Origin: Sphingopyxis sp. JAI108
GTDB taxonomy: Bacteria > Pseudomonadota > Alphaproteobacteria > Sphingomonadales > Sphingomonadaceae
NCBI RefSeq assembly: GCF_013410105.1
Contig: NZ_JACCCJ010000001.1
Coordinates: forward strand, 1,302,001 to 1,366,000
Length of the DNA stretch: 64,000 nucleotides
Reading direction: 5' to 3'
Shown: in pieces, positions 30,867-38,579 of the stretch
Layout: every line of letters begins with the position of its first letter
Position numbering within the stretch: the stretch's first letter is position 1
Made by a program: the position numbers and the translations under genes
Notes under the pieces: model-generated
Told to the model about the DNA's origin: nothing
The model's database searches: none
The model's input: only the letters and a program-made list of their open reading frames with translations

Positions 30867-31799
30867 ATGCGAAGACAAAGGGGACGAGCCATATTGGCCC
30901 AGCAGGATGCAAAGCAGGAACGGCGCCGCGACTGGTCGGACCAATATTGGTGGTCGCACGACGGCGTCCGGCTGCACGCGCGCGTCTATGCCGGGCCCGA
31001 AGGCAGCGAAGGCGCGCCGCCGGTGCTGTGCATGCCCGGCCTCGCGCGCAATGCCCGCGATTTCGAGGCGCTGGCGCCGCACGTGGCGCAATATCGCAAG
31101 GCGATCGTGATCGAATTCCGCGGGCGAGGCGAGAGCGCCTATGCCAAGGATCCGATGACCTATGTCCCGCTGACCTATGTGCAGGACGTCGTCGCGATGC
31201 TGGATGAACTGGCAATCGACCGGTTTGCGGCGATCGGGACCTCGCTCGGCGGGCTGGTCGCCATGCTGATGGCGGCGACGCTGCCGGGGCGGCTGGTCGG
31301 CGCGGTGCTCAACGACGTCGGCCCCGAGCTCCAAGCCGCCGGGCTCGAGCGGATTCGCGACTATATCGGCGCGGGCGGCAGCCAGCCGACGTGGATGCAC
31401 GCCGCGCGCGCCTTCGCCGAGCTCAACGGCGCGGTCTATCCGGGCTATGAGATCCATGACTGGTTGCGGCTGACCAAGCGCACGCACAGGCTGACTCCCG
31501 AGGGACGCATTGTCACCGATTACGATAAACAGATCGCGGCGCCGCTGCGGGTGCCGAATGGCGGCGATGCCGGGGTCGACCTGTGGCCGGCGTATCGCGC
31601 GCTGGGCGGCATTCCTCTCCTGGTCCTGCGCGGTGCGCTGTCGGACATTTTGGCGCGATCGGCGGGCGAGAAGATGGTGGCGGAGTTGCCGGGTTCGCGG
31701 CTGGTCGAAGTGCCGGGGGTCGGCCATGCACCGACGATGGACGAACCCGAAGCGCTGTCGGCCATCGATGCGTGGGTCGCGGAGCTTCCGCAAGCGTGA
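30867..31799 (+). CDS. alpha/beta hydrolase
   Basis: A 310-residue hydrolase. The oxyanion region LCMPGLARNARDFE, the FRGRGESAY stretch, the nucleophile elbow GTSLGG, an acid in the VLRGALSDILA region and the late His in PGVGHAPTMDEPE make a full catalytic triad. The ATG at 30867 has no clear ribosome site; a TTG at 30894 behind AAAGGGGACGAG is a plausible real start, giving 301 residues. The substrate is unknown. The stop overlaps the GTG of the glycosyltransferase gene by 4 bp. Confidence 0.85.
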   Translation: MRRQRGRAILAQQDAKQERRRDWSDQYWWSHDGVRLHARVYAGPEGSEGAPPVLCMPGLARNARDFEALAPHVAQYRKAIVIEFRGRGESAYAKDPMTYVPLTYVQDVVAMLDELAIDRFAAIGTSLGGLVAMLMAATLPGRLVGAVLNDVGPELQAAGLERIRDYIGAGGSQPTWMHAARAFAELNGAVYPGYEIHDWLRLTKRTHRLTPEGRIVTDYDKQIAAPLRVPNGGDAGVDLWPAYRALGGIPLLVLRGALSDILARSAGEKMVAELPGSRLVEVPGVGHAPTMDEPEALSAIDAWVAELPQA

Positions 31800-32977
31800 G
31801 CGCCGACGCGCCCGAGACGCCGTGGCCGATCCGTATCCTGCACCTTCATTCGAGCTTTTCGCTCGGCGGGAAGGAGGCGCGCGCGGTGCGGCTGATGAAT
31901 CTGATGGGCGACCGCGCGCATCACACGATCCTGTCGGCGATGCCCGAAGCGCTCGGCGCGCGCGAGGCGATCGATCCCGCGATTATCGTCGATTTTCCGA
32001 AGGATGCGCCCCCGCTGCACGGCAAACCGGCGCTTGGCCGCTACCGCGACCTTGCGCATTACATGCTGAATTTCGAACTGGTGCTCAGCTATAATTGGGG
32101 CGCGATGGACGGGGTGATGGCGCACCGCCTGTTTTGGAACCGGCTGTGGGACAGGATGCCGCCCAGCCTCATCCATCATGAGGACGGGTTCAACGAGGAC
32201 GAGAGCGTCCGGCGCTACTGGAAGCGCAACCTGTTTCGCCGCGCCGCGCTGAAGCACGCGATGGGCGTCGTGGTTCCCTCGACCCTTTTGCAACGGATTG
32301 CCGCCGACGAATGGGGTGCCGGACCCCGCACCCATTTGATCCGCAACGGCATCGACGTCGCCGCCTATGCCAAGGGACCGTCGGTGCCGATCGCGGGTTT
32401 CGAGCGGCGCGACGGCGAGGTGGTCATCGGCACGGTCGCGGGGCTGCGCAAGGTCAAGGACCTGCCGCGGCTCGTGCGTGCTGTCGCCACGCTGCCGCCG
32501 CATGTCCGGCTCGTGATCGTCGGCGAAGGGCCCGAGCGCGCGGCGATCGCCGCCACGGCAGCCGCCTGCGGCATGGCCGACCGGCTCGTCATGCCCGGCT
32601 TCATGGCGGACCCTCCGCGCTGGATCGGCCATTTCGACCTGCTCGCGCTCTCGTCGCTCAGCGAACAGGCGCCGATCGCGGTGATCGAGGCGATGGCGGC
32701 GGGGCTGCCCGTGGTGAGCCCGGCGGTCGGCGATGTCGCCGCGATGGTTTCGGACGCGAACCGGCCCCATGTGACTGCGGACGAGGCTGGTTTCCGGGCG
32801 GCATTGGCGCAATTGGCAGGAAATGCGGCGCTGCGCGCCGATGTCGGGGCGGCCAACCGGCGCACCGCCGCAGAGCGGTTCGACGAATCTGATATGGTCG
32901 GCGCCTATGAAAAGCTCTATGCTCGCGGACTTCATGGTTATGGGCCGTTCAGCGGCGGATGGGTCGGCTTCGATTGA
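31796..32977 (+). CDS. glycosyltransferase family 4 protein
   Basis: The GTG at 31796 overlaps the hydrolase stop and gives 393 residues. The acceptor-side domain opens RILHLHSSFSLGGKEARAV; the nucleotide-sugar domain has GTVAGLRKVKDLPRLV, LVIVGEGPER and the E-x7-E-like SLSEQAPIAVIEAMAAGLPVV. These define a GT-B retaining enzyme of family GT4, likely acting on a cell-envelope or capsule glycan. Donor and acceptor are unknown. No other polysaccharide genes are close. Confidence 0.85.
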   Translation: MSADAPETPWPIRILHLHSSFSLGGKEARAVRLMNLMGDRAHHTILSAMPEALGAREAIDPAIIVDFPKDAPPLHGKPALGRYRDLAHYMLNFELVLSYNWGAMDGVMAHRLFWNRLWDRMPPSLIHHEDGFNEDESVRRYWKRNLFRRAALKHAMGVVVPSTLLQRIAADEWGAGPRTHLIRNGIDVAAYAKGPSVPIAGFERRDGEVVIGTVAGLRKVKDLPRLVRAVATLPPHVRLVIVGEGPERAAIAATAAACGMADRLVMPGFMADPPRWIGHFDLLALSSLSEQAPIAVIEAMAAGLPVVSPAVGDVAAMVSDANRPHVTADEAGFRAALAQLAGNAALRADVGAANRRTAAERFDESDMVGAYEKLYARGLHGYGPFSGGWVGFD

Positions 32978-33061
32978 CAAGAGGGCCCAATTTCCGCTTA
33001 CGCAGGCGGCAACGGGGGCCGGTTCGCGCGCGCGGACCGGCGGAGAGAGAGAAGGTTTAGA

Positions 33062-34465
33062 GTGTTCAAAGGTTTGAAGCCCATCCTTTATGGCGGGCGC
33101 GAAGTCTGGCCGCTTGTCGAAGGCGGCAAGGGCGTGTCGGCGACCAACCATATGTCGAGCGGCGCGTGGGCCGCGGCGGGCGGCATCGGCACCGTTTCGG
33201 CGGTCAATGCCGACAGTTACGACGCCGAGGGCAAGATCATTCCGCAGATTTACCGCGCGCTCACGCGCAAGGAGCGGCACGAGGAACTGATCCAGTACGG
33301 GATCGAGGGCGCGGTCGCGCAGGTCAAGCGCGCCTATGACGTGTCGGGCGGCAAGGGTGCGATCAACATCAACGTGCTCTGGGAAATGGGCGGCGCGCAG
33401 CAGATCCTCGAAGGCGTGCTCGAACGGACGAAGGGCCTGGTCGCGGGCGTGACCTGCGGCGCCGGCATGCCGTATAAACTGAGCGAAATCGCCGCGCGGC
33501 ACAATGTCCTCTACCTGCCGATCATCAGCTCGGCGCGCGCCTTCCGCGCATTGTGGAAGCGCGCTTACAGCAAGGTCCCGCACCTGCTCGGCGCCGTGGT
33601 GTATGAAGATCCCTGGCTTGCCGGCGGCCATAACGGCCTGTCGAACGCCGAAGATCCGCTGGTGCCGCAGGACCCGTATCCGCGCGTCGCCGCGGTGCGC
33701 GAGACGATGCGCGCCGAGGGTATCGCGGACGATGTGCCGATCGTGATGGCCGGCGGCGTCTGGTATCTGCGCGACTGGGAAAACTGGATCGACAATCCCG
33801 AACTCGGCCAGATCGTATTCCAGTACGGCACCCGGCCGTTGCTGACCGAGGAAAGCCCGATCCCGCAGCAGTGGAAGGACCGTCTGCGCACGCTCGACGA
33901 CGGCGACGTGCTGCTCCACCGCTTCTCGCCGACCGGTTTCTATTCGAGCGCGGTGCGCAATCCGTTCCTCCGCGACCTCGAAGCGCGCTCGGAACGCCAG
34001 ATCCCTTATTCGAAGCAGCAAGCGGGCGATCATATCGTCCAGCTCGACGTCGGGGTGAAGGGCAAGAATTTCTGGGTCACCCCGCATGACCGCGCCCGCG
34101 CCCGCGACTGGTTCGCGGAGGGCTATACCGAGGCGCTGAAGACCCCCGACAATACGGTGGTGTTCGTGACCGAGGCCGACAAGGCGATGATCCGCAAGGA
34201 TCAGACCGATTGCATGGGCTGCCTGTCGCATTGCGGTTTTTCGTCGTGGAAGGACCATGACGATTACACGACCGGCTACCTCGCCGATCCGCGCAGCTTC
34301 TGCATCCAGAAGACGCTCCAGGACATCGCGCACGGCGGCGACGTCGAGCAAAATCTGATGTTCGCGGGCCACGCCGCGTTCAACTTCAAGACCGATCCCT
34401 TTTATTCGAACAACTTCACCCCGACGGTGAAACAGCTCGTCGACCGGATCCTGACGGGGGATTAG
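33062..34465 (+). CDS. nitronate monooxygenase-like (2-nitropropane dioxygenase family) flavoprotein
   Basis: A 467-residue protein starting at a GTG behind a purine-rich GGAGAGAGAGAAGG leader. The TIM-barrel FMN-binding pattern of the family is visible (ATNHMSSGAWAAAGGIGTVS, ININVLWEMGG, GVTCGAGMPYKL, PIVMAGGVWYLRDW, VFQYGTRPLLTEES). It is about 100 residues longer than typical nitronate monooxygenases. The extra C-terminal part has a Cys cluster, CMGCLSHCGFSSW, that could bind metal or a cluster. The true substrate may not be a nitronate. A REP-like arm lies 8 bp after the stop. Confidence 0.75.
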   Translation: MFKGLKPILYGGREVWPLVEGGKGVSATNHMSSGAWAAAGGIGTVSAVNADSYDAEGKIIPQIYRALTRKERHEELIQYGIEGAVAQVKRAYDVSGGKGAININVLWEMGGAQQILEGVLERTKGLVAGVTCGAGMPYKLSEIAARHNVLYLPIISSARAFRALWKRAYSKVPHLLGAVVYEDPWLAGGHNGLSNAEDPLVPQDPYPRVAAVRETMRAEGIADDVPIVMAGGVWYLRDWENWIDNPELGQIVFQYGTRPLLTEESPIPQQWKDRLRTLDDGDVLLHRFSPTGFYSSAVRNPFLRDLEARSERQIPYSKQQAGDHIVQLDVGVKGKNFWVTPHDRARARDWFAEGYTEALKTPDNTVVFVTEADKAMIRKDQTDCMGCLSHCGFSSWKDHDDYTTGYLADPRSFCIQKTLQDIAHGGDVEQNLMFAGHAAFNFKTDPFYSNNFTPTVKQLVDRILTGD

Positions 34466-34472
34466 CAACTCT

Positions 34473-34502
34473 CGTCATTGCCAGCGAAGCGAAGCAATCC
34501 AG
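34473..34502 (+). repeat. REP-like arm, left end of locus B
   Basis: CGTCATTGCCAGCGAAGCGA followed by AGCAATCCAG forms the left boundary of the GIY-YIG unit. It pairs with the right arm at 34817-34850. Confidence 0.85.
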
Positions 34503-34510
34503 GGGCGGTC

Positions 34511-34815
34511 ATGCGCCAACGTTTGCCAGCGGTCTATATCGTCGCCAATCGGCGCAATGGGGAACACTCTATACGGGTGTGACAGCGCATCTTGTTCAAC
34601 GGATATTGCAGCATCGTGAAGGCCTCGGCGGCTTTTCGACGCGCTACGACTGTAAGCTCCTTGTTTGGTTCGAGATGCATGCGACGATGGAAACCGCCAT
34701 TGCGCGCGAGAAACAGATCAAGGCGGGGAGCCGGGCGAAGAAGCTCGCGTTGATCGAGGCGGAGAACCCGCTTTGGCTCGACCTGTGGCCGACGATCCTC
34801 GATGGCAGTGAGTGA
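34511..34815 (+). pseudogene. GIY-YIG endonuclease gene, frameshifted
   Basis: From the ATG at 34511 the first frame reads MRQRLPAVYIVANRRNGE and stops soon after. The continuation GTLYTGVTAHLVQRILQHRE lies in another frame, so a shift has occurred within the run of four G at 34558-34561. Joined, the halves give a full GIY-YIG domain of the YhbQ type: VYI, GTLYTGVT, catalytic region with Arg and Glu (AREKQIKAGSRAKKLALIE) and the end WLDLWPTILDGSE. The family cuts DNA in many mobile elements and repair systems. The intact second part (78 codons from 34579) could still be expressed but would lack the GIY strand. Confidence 0.8.
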
Positions 34816-34816
34816 C

Positions 34817-34850
34817 GCTCTGGATTGCTTCGCTGCGCTCGCAATGACGG
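34817..34850 (-). repeat. REP-like arm, right end of locus B
   Basis: GCTCTGGATTGCTTCGCTGC followed by GCTCGCAATGACG, inverted relative to the left arm, 1 bp after the pseudogene stop codon. It can also pair with the arm at 34866-34905 to form a compact hairpin. Confidence 0.85.
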
Positions 34851-34865
34851 AGTTTTATTGAGCTT

Positions 34866-34905
34866 CGTCATTGCGAGGAGCGCAGCGACGAAGCAATCCA
34901 GAGCG
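34866..34905 (+). repeat. extra REP-like arm beside locus B
   Basis: CGTCATTGCGAGGAGCGCAG followed by CGACGAAGCAATCCAGAGCG, direct orientation, 15 bp after the right arm. Together with 34817-34850 it forms a near-complete palindrome between two convergent genes, where it would also act as a bidirectional terminator. Confidence 0.8.
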
Positions 34906-34932
34906 GGAGCAAACCGACCTTCGCGGCAGGCC

Positions 34933-35931
34933 TTAAGCCCACCCCTCCAGCACCTGGTCGGGCGGGCGGTGGCCGTCGCACCAGGCGCGGATGTTGGCGA
35001 TGACCTTTTCGCCCGAGGCTTCGCGGCCCTCGATCGTCGCCGAGCCGAGGTGCGGCAGCAGCACGACATTGTCGAGCGCGAGCAGCGCGGGATCGACCGC
35101 GGGTTCGTGCGTATAGACGTCGAGCCCGGCACCGGCGATGCGGCCGGTCTGGAGCGCCGCGATCAGCGCCTTTTCGTCGACAATCTCGCCGCGCGCGGTA
35201 TTGATCAGATAAGCGGTCGGCTTCATCGATCCGATGCGCGGCGCATTGACCATCTCGTGCGTTTCATTGGTGTGCGGGCAGTGGATCGTGACGACGTCGC
35301 TGATGCGGAGCAGCGTATCGACGCTCGCATGATAGCTGGCGCCCAATTCTTCCTCGATCGCTTGCGGAAGGCGGCGGCGGTTGTGGTAATGGATCGACAG
35401 GCCGAACGCGCGGGCGCGGCGTGCGACCGCCAGGCCGATGCGGCCCATGCCGATGATGCCGAGCAATTTGCCGCCGACGCGGTGCCCCAGCATCGCGCTC
35501 GGCGCCCAGCCGGCCCACTGACCCGACCGCATCAGCTTTTCGCCCTCCGCGAGGCGTCTGGGCACGCTGAGGATCAGGGCCATCGTCATGTCGGCGGTGT
35601 CTTCGGTGAAGACGCCGGGCGTGTTCGAAACCATGATGCCCTTCGCGCGCGCGGCGGCGAGGTCGATGTGATCGACGCCTGCCCCGAAATTGGCGATCAG
35701 CTTGAGCCGCTCGCCCGCCGCGGCGATCACTTCGGCGTCGATCTCGTCGGTCACGGTCGGCACGAACACGTCGCAGTCGGCGACCGCGGCCTTCAATTCG
35801 CCGCGGGTAAAGGCGTGGTCGTTCGCCGACAGCGCGACATCGAACAATTCGGCCATGCGCGCTTCGACGTGCGGCATCAACTGGCGGGTGACGATGACGC
35901 GGGGGCGCTTCGGGCGGGTGGAATCAGGCAT
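34933..35931 (-). CDS. D-isomer 2-hydroxyacid dehydrogenase (glyoxylate/glycerate type)
   Basis: The ATG at 35931 gives 332 residues. The NAD(P)-binding domain has LLGIIGMGRIGLAVARRARAFG and HYHNRRR, the latter suggesting NADPH use. The catalytic triad is visible: Arg in NTARGEIVDE, Glu in DVYTHEP and His in LLPHLGSAT. Members reduce glyoxylate or hydroxypyruvate. It is a single gene whose 3' end faces the REP-like repeats of locus B. Confidence 0.9.
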   Translation of the reverse strand: MPDSTRPKRPRVIVTRQLMPHVEARMAELFDVALSANDHAFTRGELKAAVADCDVFVPTVTDEIDAEVIAAAGERLKLIANFGAGVDHIDLAAARAKGIMVSNTPGVFTEDTADMTMALILSVPRRLAEGEKLMRSGQWAGWAPSAMLGHRVGGKLLGIIGMGRIGLAVARRARAFGLSIHYHNRRRLPQAIEEELGASYHASVDTLLRISDVVTIHCPHTNETHEMVNAPRIGSMKPTAYLINTARGEIVDEKALIAALQTGRIAGAGLDVYTHEPAVDPALLALDNVVLLPHLGSATIEGREASGEKVIANIRAWCDGHRPPDQVLEGWA

Positions 35932-36057
35932 GGCCGCCGATAGAGCGCGGCGCGGCGCGGCGGTCAAGAGCGGGACAAGCGAAAAGGCTGGGGATGAACG
36001 CAGCCTTTTGCGCGGTGAACGGTTGAAATGCGGATATGAGTTTGACAAGGCAAAGCG

Positions 36058-36516
36058 ATGACCAGCCGCCACATATTCGCCGCCGCCGCGCTGATGGCCA
36101 CCGTGGGACCGGCCGCCGCGCAATCCGAAGTCGAACTGCCCTATTGGGCGTCGATCAGCGTCGATGAGGCGCGGATGCGCAAGGGGCCGTCGCCCGACGT
36201 CCCGGTGATGTGGGAATATCGGCGGAGGGATTTGCCGGTAAAGGTCGTTGCGCGCCATGAAAACTGGCGCAAGGTCGAGGATCCCGACGGGACGCAAGGC
36301 TGGATGGCGGCGCGACTGCTCAGCCGCACGCGCACCGCGATCGTCACCGGAACGATCCGCCCGATGCGCGAGGATGCGAGCGTATCGGCGGCGGTCGCCT
36401 ATCGCGCCGAACCCGGCGTCGTCGGCCGGATCAGCGATTGCAAGAACGGCTGGTGCCTGTTCGACGTCAAGGGCCGCAAGGGCTGGATCCAGACCGACCA
36501 TATCTGGGGCGACTGA
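36058..36516 (+). CDS. exported bacterial SH3-domain protein
   Basis: A 152-residue protein with a signal peptide (cleavage near GPAAAQ). Two SH3-like repeats follow: the first with ARMRKGPSPDVPVMWEY and NWRKVEDPDGTQGWM, the second with AVAYRAEPGVVGRI and GWCLFDVKGRKGWIQ. Such domains bind peptidoglycan or partner proteins in the periplasm. It is a single gene ended by a strong terminator shared with the convergent rcnB-like gene. Confidence 0.85.
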   Translation: MTSRHIFAAAALMATVGPAAAQSEVELPYWASISVDEARMRKGPSPDVPVMWEYRRRDLPVKVVARHENWRKVEDPDGTQGWMAARLLSRTRTAIVTGTIRPMREDASVSAAVAYRAEPGVVGRISDCKNGWCLFDVKGRKGWIQTDHIWGD

Positions 36517-36527
36517 CCGGCCCATGG

Positions 36528-36562
36528 AAAAAGGGCCGGGCGATTGCTCGCCCGGCCCTTTC
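36528..36562. terminator. bidirectional rho-independent terminator
   Basis: AAAGGGCCGGGCG pairs with CGCCCGGCCCTTT around a 6-nt loop, with A and T tracts on both sides, between two convergent genes. It should terminate transcripts from both strands. Confidence 0.85.
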
Positions 36563-36574
36563 TGTTGTTAGCGG

Positions 36575-37042
36575 TTAGCGCCACCGGAAGTGGTTGCGAT
36601 AGACCCGGATCACCTTGCCACTGCGCATATTGACGAGCAGCAGGTCGTTATAATGGCGCACATAGGTCAGGTTGCGCCCGGCCCGCGGCACGCCCCAGCG
36701 GCTGTCCCACGCCGGGCGATAGCTGGGCGCGTAATAGTTCGAGCGCAGGGTCGAACCGACGCGGAACTGCTGGTAGCGGAAGGGCGCGCGATAATTCTGG
36801 TAGCGCGTTTCACGACGCCAGTCGCGCTTGTCTTCGCGGAGTTCCTGACGCGCGTCGCGTACGTCGCGGCGCTCTTCGCGAACATCGCCGCGATCGCCAT
36901 AACGCTTTGCCTGGCGCAATTCGCGCTGTTCTTCGCGCACATCCCGGCGGCTGTCGCGCACTTCGCCGCGCGTCTGGGCCGCGGCGACGCCGGGCACCAT
37001 CAAAGCTGCGATCAGGCCGACGGTGAGAAATTTGGTTTTCAT
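36575..37042 (-). CDS. RcnB-like exported protein
   Basis: A 155-residue protein with a signal peptide ending VAAAQ. The middle (about 25-85) is a charged Arg/Asp/Glu helix with repeated RRDVREE and DVRDARQELRED units, and the C-terminal part (YRPAWDSRWGVPRAGRNLTYVRHYNDLLLVNMRSG is recognisable from SRWGVPRAGRN onward) matches the RcnB family. E. coli RcnB is a periplasmic protein for nickel/cobalt balance. It has a tandem GCGACA repeat 114 bp upstream and an AAAGGATG leader. Confidence 0.8.
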   Translation of the reverse strand: MKTKFLTVGLIAALMVPGVAAAQTRGEVRDSRRDVREEQRELRQAKRYGDRGDVREERRDVRDARQELREDKRDWRRETRYQNYRAPFRYQQFRVGSTLRSNYYAPSYRPAWDSRWGVPRAGRNLTYVRHYNDLLLVNMRSGKVIRVYRNHFRWR

Positions 37043-37155
37043 TGGTACATCCTTTCATTCCGTCAGGGGGAGGGGACTGCCCGATGACTGAAAGGAGGAT
37101 TAGGCGATTCGATTTGAACCGACCCCGAATGCGGCGTTTATTTTCAGGTCATTAG

Positions 37156-37171
37156 TGTCGCAATTTGTCGC
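37156..37171 (-). promoter_or_regulatory. tandem GCGACA repeat upstream of the rcnB-like gene
   Basis: On the minus strand GCGACA occurs at 37171-37166 and 37161-37156, 10 bp apart, 114 bp before the start codon. The same repeat, spacing and distance are found before the EF-hand gene at 13 kb, which suggests a shared regulator of the OmpR type. Confidence 0.45.
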
Positions 37172-37185
37172 GCTCTAACGACGAA

Positions 37186-37211
37186 ATGGCGCCGTCTTGC
37201 GACGGCGCCAT
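37186..37211 (-). terminator. hairpin terminator of the thiolase gene
   Basis: ATGGCGCCGTC and GACGGCGCCAT form a perfect 11-bp stem with a 4-nt loop, 24 bp beyond the thiolase stop; a TTTCG stretch follows on the minus strand. Confidence 0.65.
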
Positions 37212-37234
37212 GCAACTTTTCCCGGCTTTCGGCT

Positions 37235-38422
37235 TCAGACCAGTTCGATCGCCACCGCGGTCGCTTCGCCGCCGCCGATGCACAGGCTGGCGATGCCGCG
37301 CGTCTTGCCGTGGCGCTGCAGCGCCGCGATCAGCGTGGTGATGATGCGCGTGCCGCTGGCGCCGATCGGATGACCGAGCGCGGTCGCGCCGCCGTGGACG
37401 TTGATCTTGTCGTGCGGAATGCCGAGGTCGTGCATCGCGAACATCGCGACGCAGGCGAAGGCTTCGTTGACTTCGAACAGGTCGACGTCGCCGATCGACC
37501 AGCCGGTCTTGGCGAGCAGCTTGTTGATCGCGCCGACGGGGGCGACGGTGAAATCCTTGGGTTCCTGCGCATGTGCCGCGTGCGCGACGAGGCGCGCGAC
37601 GGGCTTCGCGCCCTTCGCCTCGGCGACCGACTGGCGCGTCAGCACGACCGCGGCGGCGCCATCGGAGATCGAGCTGCTGGTCGCGGCAGTGATCGTGCCG
37701 TCCTTGGCAAAGGCGGGCTTCAGCGTCGGGATCTTGTCGGGCATCGCCTTGCCCGGCGCCTCGTCGGTATCGACGATCACGTCGCCCTTGCGGCCGGCGA
37801 TCGTTACCGGCGCGATTTCGGCGGCAAAGGCGCCGTCGGTGATCGCGGCCTTGGCGCGGCTCAGCGAGGTCAGCGTATAGTCGTCCTGCGACTGGCGGCT
37901 CAGTTGATAGGCGTCAGCGGTATCCTGCGCGAAGGTGCCCATCGCGCGGCCCGCCTCATAAGCGTCCTCCAGCCCGTCGAGGAACATATGGTCATAGGCC
38001 GTGTCGTGGCCGATGCGCGCGCCCGAACGATGCTTCTTGAGCAGATAGGGCGCATTGGTCATCGATTCCATGCCGCCAGCGACGATCAGGTCGACGCTGC
38101 CCGCGGCGAGCGCCTCGGCGCCCATGATGACGGTCTGCATGCCCGAACCGCACACCTTGTTCACGGTCGTCGCCTGCACCGACTTGGGCAGGCCGGCCTT
38201 GATCGCGGCCTGGCGCGCGGGTGCCTGGCCGAGCCCTGCGGGAAGCACGCAGCCCATATAGATGCGCTCGATATCGTCGCCCGACACGCCCGCGCGCTCG
38301 ACCGCCGCCTTGACTGCGGTCGCGCCGAGGTCGGTCGCGCTCGCGTCCGACAGGCTGCCCTGCATGCTGCCCATCGGGGTGCGCGCATAGGAGAGGAAGA
38401 CGACGGGATCGGTGGCGGTCAT
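37235..38422 (-). CDS. acetyl-CoA C-acyltransferase / thiolase
   Basis: The ATG at 38422 gives 395 residues, normal for a thiolase. The nucleophilic Cys is in NKVCGSGMQTVIMG (about residue 90); the second site has GGATALGHPIGASG with the active His and the end CIGGGEATAVAIE with the acid/base Cys. It joins or cleaves acetyl-CoA units in fatty-acid or polyhydroxybutyrate metabolism. It is a single gene, divergent from the aldehyde dehydrogenase gene. Confidence 0.93.
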   Translation of the reverse strand: MTATDPVVFLSYARTPMGSMQGSLSDASATDLGATAVKAAVERAGVSGDDIERIYMGCVLPAGLGQAPARQAAIKAGLPKSVQATTVNKVCGSGMQTVIMGAEALAAGSVDLIVAGGMESMTNAPYLLKKHRSGARIGHDTAYDHMFLDGLEDAYEAGRAMGTFAQDTADAYQLSRQSQDDYTLTSLSRAKAAITDGAFAAEIAPVTIAGRKGDVIVDTDEAPGKAMPDKIPTLKPAFAKDGTITAATSSSISDGAAAVVLTRQSVAEAKGAKPVARLVAHAAHAQEPKDFTVAPVGAINKLLAKTGWSIGDVDLFEVNEAFACVAMFAMHDLGIPHDKINVHGGATALGHPIGASGTRIITTLIAALQRHGKTRGIASLCIGGGEATAVAIELV

Positions 38423-38579
38423 GGCAAGAGACTCCGTAGGGGAAAACTGGTCGGCGGCCCGATTAGCGGCTTTGCTGCAATTGCGAAAGGGGCAGGGGAA
38501 AGATGGGAGGCCGGTTTCATCTTGCAACCCGCCATCGGGCATGATCAAAGATCGCCATCAGATATAGGGGAGACGGGTC

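Larger units (their letters stand above)
34473..34850 (+). mobile_element. putative REP-flanked GIY-YIG unit, locus B
   Basis: A 378-bp unit with REP-like inverted arms at both ends and a single gene inside that codes for a GIY-YIG nuclease. The arms abut the gene closely: the reading frame begins in the left-arm tail (CAGGGGCGGTCATGC) and its stop codon touches the right arm. The same layout, with most of the gene deleted, recurs at 40053-40213. Movement of this unit is inferred from these two copies and from the arm-only loci; no target-site duplication is obvious. Confidence 0.55.

Noticed and set aside
31520..34468. A very long open frame (about 980 codons) on the minus strand
   Set aside because: It lies opposite three well-supported genes (hydrolase, glycosyltransferase, nitronate monooxygenase-like) and shows only the Arg/Gly/His/Asp-rich composition of an antisense shadow in GC-rich DNA.
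34825..35943. Open frame beginning in the REP-like arm (reads like IARSAATKQSR)
   Set aside because: This peptide is a known translation artefact of such repeats; the rest is antisense to the hydroxyacid dehydrogenase gene.
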